DNA of 55,816 bases. Origin: an uncultured Clostridia bacterium. Lineage in GTDB: Bacteria; Bacillota; Clostridia; Christensenellales; Borkfalkiaceae. Position 1 is the first letter of the stretch, and the number at the start of each line of letters is the position of its first letter. The stretch is taken from the NCBI GenBank assembly GCA_944367535.1, contig CALVWQ010000011.1, forward strand, positions 1-55,816, in the 5' to 3' direction. Made by a program: the position numbers and the translations under genes. Below the pieces are notes generated by a model. It saw nothing but the letters and a program-made list of their open reading frames with translations, was not told the origin of the DNA and did no database searches. Shown one piece after another: positions 50,027 to 55,816 of the stretch.

Positions 50027-50781
50027 TTACAAAAAGAATTATTCCGTGCCTTGACGTGAGGAACGGCAGAGTCGTGAAAGGGGTTAATTTCGAGGGGCTT
50101 CAAGACGTTTCTTCGCCCGTTGACCTCGCATCTTATTACAGCGACAACGGCGCGGACGAACTGGTGTTTTACGACATTACCGCTTCGGCGGAAGGGCGCG
50201 CACTCTTTACGGACGCCCTTAAAAAAGTCGCGGAACGAATATTCATTCCGCTTACGGTTGGGGGCGGAATAAATTCGGTCGACGACTTCGACAGGGTGCT
50301 TAAATGCGGGGCGGACAAAGTGAGCGTCAATTCGGGTGCCATTGCAGACCCCGAACTTATAAAGAAAGCCGCCGCCAAATACGGCGACCAGTGCGTTGTG
50401 CTTTCAGTGGACGCCAAGCGCGTGGACGGAAAATTCTGTGTTTTCGCAAAGGGCGGAAGAGTAAACACGGGCATGAACGCAATCGAGTGGATAAAGCGAG
50501 GAGTTTCTTTCGGCGCGGGAGAAATAGTTCTTAATTCTATCGATACGGACGGCGTCAAAAAGGGTTTTGACATCGAAATGCTCGCCGCCGCCACCGAGGC
50601 GGTAGATGTGCCTGTCATAGCGTCGGGCGGGGCGGGGTCCGTCGGCGATTTCATCACTTTATTTAAATCCGTCCCCGAAGTCAGCGCCGGACTTGCGGCT
50701 TCGGTATTCCATTTCGGGGAAATCGCCATTCCTTATCTAAAACAGAAACTTAAAGAACAAAACATAAGTGTGAGGTTATAA
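50023..50781 (+). CDS. hisF: Imidazoleglycerol-phosphate synthase, cyclase subunit
   Basis: The 252-residue barrel opens [19 protein letters not shown] with the catalytic aspartate, continues with [11 protein letters not shown] and [10 protein letters not shown], and keeps the second aspartate in [15 protein letters not shown] and the phosphate site [13 protein letters not shown]. With HisH it forms the imidazole ring and releases AICAR. It is coupled to hisA by a 4-nt overlap and precedes hisIE by 2 nt. Confidence 0.96.
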   Translation: MITKRIIPCLDVRNGRVVKGVNFEGLQDVSSPVDLASYYSDNGADELVFYDITASAEGRALFTDALKKVAERIFIPLTVGGGINSVDDFDRVLKCGADKVSVNSGAIADPELIKKAAAKYGDQCVVLSVDAKRVDGKFCVFAKGGRVNTGMNAIEWIKRGVSFGAGEIVLNSIDTDGVKKGFDIEMLAAATEAVDVPVIASGGAGSVGDFITLFKSVPEVSAGLAASVFHFGEIAIPYLKQKLKEQNISVRL

Positions 50782-50783
50782 AA

Positions 50784-51431
50784 ATGAATTTCGACAATCT
50801 TAAATTCGACGAAAACGGGCTGATACCCGCGATAGTGGTGGACGCTGTGTCCAAAAAAGTGCTTACTCTCGCTTATATGAACAAAGAGAGTCTGCAAATT
50901 ACGGCGGACAAAAAACTCACTTGTTTTTACAGCCGTTCGAGAAAAGAACTGTGGCTTAAAGGAGAGACGAGCGGAAACTATCAGCACGTCGTGTCAATCA
51001 CCGCCGATTGCGACGGGGACGCACTTCTCGTCATGGTTGAAAAGGACGGTCCCGCCTGTCATAAGGGCACGGACAGTTGTTTTAACAATAAAATTTTCAT
51101 TAACGACCAATTGCAGGAATTTTCTTACGAGGGGCTTTTCGAACTGCTTAAAGGCAGAAAGGCGGAAAAGAAAGAGGGGTCGTACACCACTTATCTGTTT
51201 GAAAAAGGGCTTGATAAGATACTTAAAAAAGTGGGGGAAGAGACGACGGAAGTTATCATCGCCGCAAAAGCCGAAGATAAAAAAGAAACTATATACGAGA
51301 TAGCGGACCTTGCATATCACGTCATGGTGCTGATGGTGCAGGCGGGCATCTCTCTCGAAGACGTTCAGAGAGAACTTGCTTCTCGGCACGTAATCGACCA
51401 CAAAGTAAAACAGGAGAAGATGACCAAGTGA
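50784..51431 (+). CDS. hisI: Fused PR-AMP cyclohydrolase / PR-ATP pyrophosphatase
   Basis: The 215-residue protein is a HisI-HisE fusion (hisIE). Residues 1-115 are the cyclohydrolase, with [20 protein letters not shown], zinc-site [20 protein letters not shown] and the conserved SCF. Residues about 125-215 are the pyrophosphohydrolase, with [18 protein letters not shown] and [10 protein letters not shown]. It performs steps two and three of the pathway. The end overlaps hisK, which starts with GTG. Confidence 0.95.
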   Translation: MNFDNLKFDENGLIPAIVVDAVSKKVLTLAYMNKESLQITADKKLTCFYSRSRKELWLKGETSGNYQHVVSITADCDGDALLVMVEKDGPACHKGTDSCFNNKIFINDQLQEFSYEGLFELLKGRKAEKKEGSYTTYLFEKGLDKILKKVGEETTEVIIAAKAEDKKETIYEIADLAYHVMVLMVQAGISLEDVQRELASRHVIDHKVKQEKMTK

Positions 51432-52231
51432 TTAAATCCGACTTCCACGTTCATACCTTATTTTCGGACGGGAGCGATACGCCCGAGGCAATAGTAAAAG
51501 CGGCGATTAAACTCGGTCTCGAAGAAATAGGTTTTTCCGATCACGCGTTCGTTTCCTTTGACGATTGCAGAATCGAAAAGGAGGACAGAAAAAGGTATAT
51601 AGACGAAATCGCGCGCTTAAAAGAAAAGTATGCGGGTTCAATCGGAGTATTATGCGGTATTGAAATGGATTACTTTTCGGAGGACGACGTCTCCGATTAC
51701 GATTACGTGATAGGTTCGGTGCATTATCTTAAAGTAAACGGTAAGATATACGGCGTAGACCATTCGCCCGAAATGACACGGCTTTGTATAGACGAGGCGT
51801 TTAAGGGCGACACCGCGGCTTTTGCCGAGGCATATTATGAACAGGTCTCGAAAATCAGGGAAACGACGGGCGCGGATATCGTAGGACATTTCGACGTGAT
51901 AACAAAGTTTGAAAAGCGCGGCATAAATTTAGATACGGGCGAAAGATATGCCCGTGCGGCGAAAACCGCGCTCGACTCGCTTTTGCCGCATTGCGCGTTT
52001 GAAATCAGCACCGGCGCAATGACGAGAGGATACAGGGATACTCCTTATCCGTCGGACGCAATCCTCGCTTATATAAGGGAAAACGGCGGGCGCGTAGTCG
52101 TTTCGAGCGACGCGCATACGGCGGCTAACGTCGCCGGTAAATTCGAAGTCGCCGAAAAGAAACTTTCCGATTTCGGGTTTTCAGCTTGCGGATTTACGGA
52201 TAAAAATGGCGTATATCATTCGCAGTTATGA
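51428..52231 (+). CDS. hisK: Histidinol-phosphatase, PHP family
   Basis: The 267-residue enzyme starts with GTG at 51428 inside the last codons of hisIE. PHP metal motifs are clear: [45 protein letters not shown] and VVSSDAHTA. It dephosphorylates histidinol phosphate, completing the pathway together with HisD, so all enzymatic steps from PRPP and ATP to histidine are encoded in this operon. A terminator begins about 40 nt after the stop. Confidence 0.92.
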   Translation: MIKSDFHVHTLFSDGSDTPEAIVKAAIKLGLEEIGFSDHAFVSFDDCRIEKEDRKRYIDEIARLKEKYAGSIGVLCGIEMDYFSEDDVSDYDYVIGSVHYLKVNGKIYGVDHSPEMTRLCIDEAFKGDTAAFAEAYYEQVSKIRETTGADIVGHFDVITKFEKRGINLDTGERYARAAKTALDSLLPHCAFEISTGAMTRGYRDTPYPSDAILAYIRENGGRVVVSSDAHTAANVAGKFEVAEKKLSDFGFSACGFTDKNGVYHSQL

Positions 52232-52268
52232 TTTAAAAAAAAGTATATAAAAAATATAAAACGGGAAA

Positions 52269-52325
52269 AATCCCTTGCGGTGCGAGGCACACTGCCGGCG
52301 CCGCAAGGGATTATGTTTTTTCGTT
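52269..52325 (+). terminator. Terminator of the histidine operon
   Basis: AATCCCTTGCGG (52269-52280) and CCGCAAGGGATT (52301-52312) form a perfect 12-bp stem with a 20-nt loop, followed by ATGTTTTTTCG. Confidence 0.8.
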
Positions 52326-52461
52326 AAAAAGAAGATAATGATTTATAATTTTTTTAAATTTTTAGTCCCGTCTAAAATTTCCCTTAAAAGGTTTTATTAT
52401 ATTAATAAAAACTTAATTAAACTGATATGTGCTATTGAAAAACTTAAACGTCACGCCGATA

Positions 52462-53031
52462 TCATAGACCAATGTCTTCACCCGAAATATCGTTTGCGCG
52501 GAGCGACATTTCGAGAATGATTTTCGCGAAAACCTTCGCGCTTATGGGAAATCCGCCCATTATCCATGCGCGCAATAAACCTATAACCCCGTTTATGGAA
52601 TATATATAACCGTAGTCAATTAGTATTTTGTTTTTACCAGATGTGTCTTTCGGATATTTTGTCATTATGGTTTCAACGAGCCTGCGGTTAAAATCGCTGC
52701 TGTCCGAATTGATTATCAGCGTTCTGAAAAGTTTTTCGTTTTGTTTGACGTATACGAAAAAATCTTCAAGCATTTTCAGATATTCGTTATTATCCGAGTA
52801 AATCTCGGGCAATTCTTTACTGACGGGAATTTGAATCAAAACGTTGTTTTCTATTTCGTGAAGAAGCTCGGTAACGTCCGTATAATAAGCGTAAAATGTG
52901 GAGCGGTTTACGTCCGCGCCTTTGCAGATGTCGGTTACGCTTATCTTTTCAATAGGATGCTTTTCCAAAAGTTCCAAAAAGGCATCTTTAATCATTGTCT
53001 TAGTGATTTTTACACGTCTGTTTTCTTCCAT
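52462..53031 (-). CDS. TetR/AcrR-family repressor
   Basis: The 189-residue protein has an N-terminal TetR DNA-binding domain with IKDAFLELLEKHPIEKISVT and the helix-turn-helix DICKGADVNRSTFYAYYTD. The rest is a helical ligand-binding domain of the type seen in DhaS-like Firmicutes regulators (GVIGLLRAWIMGGFPIS). GGGAG lies upstream of the ATG at 53031. It is transcribed away from an ABC transporter and a perfect dyad stands 43 nt upstream of its start, so it probably represses itself and the transporter. The inducer is unknown. Confidence 0.88.
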   Translation of the reverse strand: MEENRRVKITKTMIKDAFLELLEKHPIEKISVTDICKGADVNRSTFYAYYTDVTELLHEIENNVLIQIPVSKELPEIYSDNNEYLKMLEDFFVYVKQNEKLFRTLIINSDSSDFNRRLVETIMTKYPKDTSGKNKILIDYGYIYSINGVIGLLRAWIMGGFPISAKVFAKIILEMSLRANDISGEDIGL

Positions 53032-53074
53032 TTTTTACTCCCGAAGATTTTGTCGAAAAAATTTTTTTGATTTT

Positions 53075-53090
53075 TGTCGTGTAAACGACA
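53075..53090. promoter_or_regulatory. Candidate TetR operator
   Basis: TGTCGT and ACGACA flank GTAA, making a 16-bp dyad in the divergent intergenic region. A second palindrome, TTTGTACAAA (53146-53155), lies inside the transporter promoter. Either could be bound by the adjacent repressor; binding is inferred. Confidence 0.4.
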
Positions 53091-53138
53091 CATCGCATTG
53101 TTTTGTCGGAAACACATCGTTTTATGAAAAACTGTTTG

Positions 53139-53167
53139 TTGCATTTTGTACAAACTGTTGGTATAAT
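53139..53167 (+). promoter_or_regulatory. Transporter promoter with extended -10
   Basis: TATAAT (53162-53167) is preceded by TGG, giving an extended -10, with a weak TTGCAT -35 (53139-53144) 17 bp upstream. The palindrome TTTGTACAAA sits in the spacer. Confidence 0.6.
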
Positions 53168-53235
53168 AATAACAAAGGAGGGTAACTTTGTCAACATATT
53201 TACACAAAAAGCACGTTTACGGGAGGTAATAAACT

Positions 53236-53943
53236 ATGGATTCTGCTTTTATCGATTTTGAAAAGGTTTATAAAGAGTACAAAACGGGAGACGTGACGGT
53301 GGCGGCGTTAAAGGACGCTACATTTTCTGTGGAAAAAGGAGAGATGTGTGTAATAGTCGGGGAATCGGGCGCGGGAAAGACGACGCTTTTAAATATCCTC
53401 GGCGGAATGGATACGCTTACGACGGGCAAGGTTATCGTTGACGGAGAGGAAATTTCAGCTTTTAAAAAGCGGCAGCTAACGGAATACAGGCGCAAAAGCG
53501 TAGGGTTTGTTTTTCAGTTTTATAATCTGATACCCAACCTTACCGCGCTCGAAAACGTGGAAATTGCCGCACAACTTTCAAAGAACTCGCTCGACCCCGA
53601 AGAAGTTTTGAAGAAAGTGGGGTTAGGCGAACGTCTTAAAAATTTCCCCGCAGGGCTTTCGGGCGGCGAACAGCAGCGCGTGGCGATTGCGCGCGCCCTC
53701 GCCAAAAACCCAAAACTTCTACTTTGCGACGAGCCTACGGGCGCGCTCGACTACAATACAGGGAAATCCATCTTAAAACTCTTGCAGGATACTTGCAGAG
53801 AGTCGGGCATGACGGTAATAATAATCACGCACAACAAGGCGCTCTGTGCGATGGCGGACAGGGTCGTCAGAGTCAAGAGCGGAACGGTTATATCCACGGA
53901 GATAAACGGCAGTCCCATTCCCGTGGAAAAAATCGAGTGGTGA
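53236..53943 (+). CDS. ABC transporter ATP-binding protein, MacB/LolD type
   Basis: The 235-residue ATPase has Walker [11 protein letters not shown]-loop [17 protein letters not shown], signature [15 protein letters not shown], Walker B LLLCDEP and switch histidine ITHN. The sequence type is that of ATPases that partner FtsX-like permeases in antimicrobial-peptide, lipoprotein or mechanotransmission exporters. GGGAGG precedes the ATG. The permease begins 4 nt after its stop. The divergent TetR gene suggests induction by a toxic compound. Confidence 0.93.
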   Translation: MDSAFIDFEKVYKEYKTGDVTVAALKDATFSVEKGEMCVIVGESGAGKTTLLNILGGMDTLTTGKVIVDGEEISAFKKRQLTEYRRKSVGFVFQFYNLIPNLTALENVEIAAQLSKNSLDPEEVLKKVGLGERLKNFPAGLSGGEQQRVAIARALAKNPKLLLCDEPTGALDYNTGKSILKLLQDTCRESGMTVIIITHNKALCAMADRVVRVKSGTVISTEINGSPIPVEKIEW

Positions 53944-53947
53944 GCCT

Positions 53948-55816
53948 ATGAAGACTCTCACGGTAAAGACCTTATTTCGGTCGATAAAAGGTTCGCTCGG
54001 CAGATTTTTTGCGATTCTTGCAATTATCGCGCTCGGCGTCGGCTTTTTTACGGGACTGCGAAATGCCGAGCCGGCTATGCGCGCCACCGCGAATACTTAT
54101 TTAAAACAATATAATCTTTATGATTTTCAGTTGTCATCGTCCTTGGGATTTACTGACGACGACGTCGTCGCGTTTTCCGAAACCGCAAACGTATGCGCGG
54201 CGGAAGGAGTTTACAGGTCGGACGCGCTCATATCGCTTAACGGCGCCGATTCCAAGGCTTATTCCGTCATGTCGGTGCCGGAAAAAATTTCTACGCTTTC
54301 TTTGGTTTCGGGAAGAATGCCCGAAAACGAATCAGAGTGTATTGTGGACTACAACTATTTTTCGGAGAGCGACATCGGCAAAAAGATGACCGTAACGGAC
54401 GGCGGCAGCGGACTTTCTGTCACAGAGTTCACGATAGTCGGCACCGCGAGGTCGCCGCGGTTTATCAGTACTGACAGGGGAACCGTCAATGTCGGCAGCG
54501 GAACGTCGTCGGGATTTATTTATGTGTCCGTATCCGCGTTCGACATGCCCGCATATTATGAAGTGCTTATAGACGCCGATATCCGAGGCGATTATTTTTC
54601 GGACGAGTACGAACAGGCTCTTTCCGACATCAAACCGACGATAGAAAGCATTCTTTCCGAGCGCGCCGAGGAAAGATATAATCAGCTCGTAGAGGCGGCG
54701 GGCGCGCTCGGCTCCCTAATCAGGGAACCTGTAACTTTTGTGTTTGACGCGACAAGCAATGTCGGTTACGCGAATTTCAAAAACGATACCATGATAATTG
54801 ACGGTATATCCGGCGCATTCCCCGTATTTTTCGTTGTAATCGCGATACTCGTATGTCTTGTTACTATGGCGAGAATGGTGAACGAAGAGCGCACGCAGAT
54901 AGGTACTCTCAAAGCGCTCGGTTACAGAGATGCGGAAATCTCCATGAAATACGTTCTATATTCGGTAATAGCTTCGCTTTTGGGGTGCGTCGCGGGATTT
55001 TTCCTGGGCACGAGCACCATACCTATGGCGATTTGGTCGGTTTACGGCATAAGTTACGGATTCAGCGATTTGGAGTTTTATTTCAGCCCCTTAATGTGCT
55101 TTATAAGTCTTGCGGCCGCGGTATTCGGTTCGCTCGCGGTTACGCTTATAACCTGCGGCAGGGAACTAAAAGAAAAGCCGGCGGAGCTGATGCGTCCCAA
55201 AGCGCCCGATAAAGGCAAGCGAATTTTCCTCGAAAACGTTACTCCCGTCTGGAAACGCATGTCGTTTTTAAGTAAAGTTACTCTGAGAAATGCGTTCAGG
55301 TATAAAAAGCGTCTTGCCATGATGCTCGTGGGTATAGCGGGCTGCACCGCGCTTCTCGTTACGGGGCTAGGCGTCAACGATTCCGTTGCTTATGTTGCGG
55401 AATATCAATATCAGGTACACCTTTATGACGGAGTTGTGTATATGGACGTTTCGGGAAAAGCAGAAGTTGAGGAGGTGTTGAACGAGTATTCGGAAGATTT
55501 TGCGTTTGCTTATCGTGAGGAAACAGGGGTTATTTCGGATGGCGTGGTGAAAAATGCTAACGTAATAGCTCTGGCGAAAGAGAAATTTCCGGTATTTTTC
55601 AACCTCCATGCGGGAGAGAATAACATCGCATATCCGAAAGACGGGGAAGCAGTGCTGTCCGAAAAACTCGCCGATACCTTAAAAGTTAAGGTCGGCGACG
55701 TCGTAAGGATAAATTTTGCAGGAGGAGTAGCCGAGTTTACAGTCTCGGGAATTTGCGACAATTATCTGAATCATTACGCATACGTTTCGCCGTCGTCGGT
55801 GCCGGGGTATGTGGAA
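53948..55816 (+). CDS. FtsX-like ABC transporter permease (3' end outside window)
   Basis: The frame is open for 623 codons from ATG 53948 to the last base, so the gene continues past the window. An N-terminal membrane helix near residues 20-38 (FFAILAIIALGVGFFTGLRN) is followed by a large extracellular domain of about 250 residues, three helices near 285-305, 335-360 and 383-405 around the FtsX core (MVNEERTQIGTLKALGYRD), then a second half starting RNAFRYKKRLAMMLVGIAGCT with another extracellular domain. This is the layout of long two-FtsX-domain permeases in Firmicutes. It partners the preceding ATPase, in an export or peptide-defence role. No defect seen. Confidence 0.9.
   Translation, partial: MKTLTVKTLFRSIKGSLGRFFAILAIIALGVGFFTGLRNAEPAMRATANTYLKQYNLYDFQLSSSLGFTDDDVVAFSETANVCAAEGVYRSDALISLNGADSKAYSVMSVPEKISTLSLVSGRMPENESECIVDYNYFSESDIGKKMTVTDGGSGLSVTEFTIVGTARSPRFISTDRGTVNVGSGTSSGFIYVSVSAFDMPAYYEVLIDADIRGDYFSDEYEQALSDIKPTIESILSERAEERYNQLVEAAGALGSLIREPVTFVFDATSNVGYANFKNDTMIIDGISGAFPVFFVVIAILVCLVTMARMVNEERTQIGTLKALGYRDAEISMKYVLYSVIASLLGCVAGFFLGTSTIPMAIWSVYGISYGFSDLEFYFSPLMCFISLAAAVFGSLAVTLITCGRELKEKPAELMRPKAPDKGKRIFLENVTPVWKRMSFLSKVTLRNAFRYKKRLAMMLVGIAGCTALLVTGLGVNDSVAYVAEYQYQVHLYDGVVYMDVSGKAEVEEVLNEYSEDFAFAYREETGVISDGVVKNANVIALAKEKFPVFFNLHAGENNIAYPKDGEAVLSEKLADTLKVKVGDVVRINFAGGVAEFTVSGICDNYLNHYAYVSPSSVPGYVE

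Noticed and set aside
1-55816. CRISPR array
   Set aside because: No regularly spaced direct repeats of 24-40 bp with unique spacers were seen; the only multi-copy repeat occurs three times at irregular distances.

Overview
The window is AT-leaning bacterial DNA with strong AGGAGG-type ribosome binding sites, TTGACA/TATAAT promoters, many ATGA start-stop overlaps, lipoprotein and Big_2-type surface proteins, a CUT1 sugar transporter without its own ATPase, and a histidine operon with hisZ, fused hisIE and PHP-type hisK. This points to a Bacillota (Clostridia-like), probably gut-associated anaerobe. A finer placement cannot be supported from the sequence alone.

Region 1 (1-4.5 kb) is the end of a small mobile element. 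It holds a Zot/pI-like membrane P-loop ATPase (cut by the window start), an HUH-endonuclease Rep protein, a reverse-strand helix-turn-helix protein, and a dense set of hairpins and repeats. One nested cruciform carries a 25-bp sequence that recurs 1.2 kb away, and a diverged 39-bp version lies near the apparent right edge. The gene pair resembles an inovirus-like (filamentous phage) or rolling-circle element.

Region 2 (4.6-38.9 kb) is a large, entirely forward-strand glycan-utilisation locus. It starts with nagA, a BadF-type GlcNAc kinase and an FAD oxidoreductase, then an AraC regulator. A long run of closely packed genes follows: solute-binding lipoprotein and two permeases; five secreted or anchored proteins or small ORFs (Ig-like, DUF4838, Big_2/GLUG-like, a 51-aa peptide); then GHL6, GH36-like, GH13 and two GH3 enzymes, two Gfo/Idh/MocA oxidoreductases with a cysteine cluster, three different SGNH hydrolases and a second FAD oxidoreductase. 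The likely job is uptake and intracellular stripping of an acetylated, amino-sugar-containing glycan, with redox enzymes supplementing ordinary hydrolysis.

Region 3 (38.9-39.8 kb) is a seam: terminators, a reverse-strand tRNA-Gln(CUG) with its own promoter and terminator, and a decayed fragment whose first codons resemble an IS30-type transposase.

Region 4 (39.8-43.6 kb) encodes both subunits of an aconitase X-type dehydratase followed by an old-yellow-enzyme-type ene-reductase, under its own promoter.

Region 5 (43.8-52.3 kb) is a complete histidine operon, yerC-like regulator-hisZ-G-D-C-B-H-A-F-IE-K, with a promoter and a terminator.

Region 6 (52.4 kb to end) is a reverse-strand TetR regulator divergent from a MacB/LolD-type ABC ATPase and an FtsX-type permease that runs off the window.
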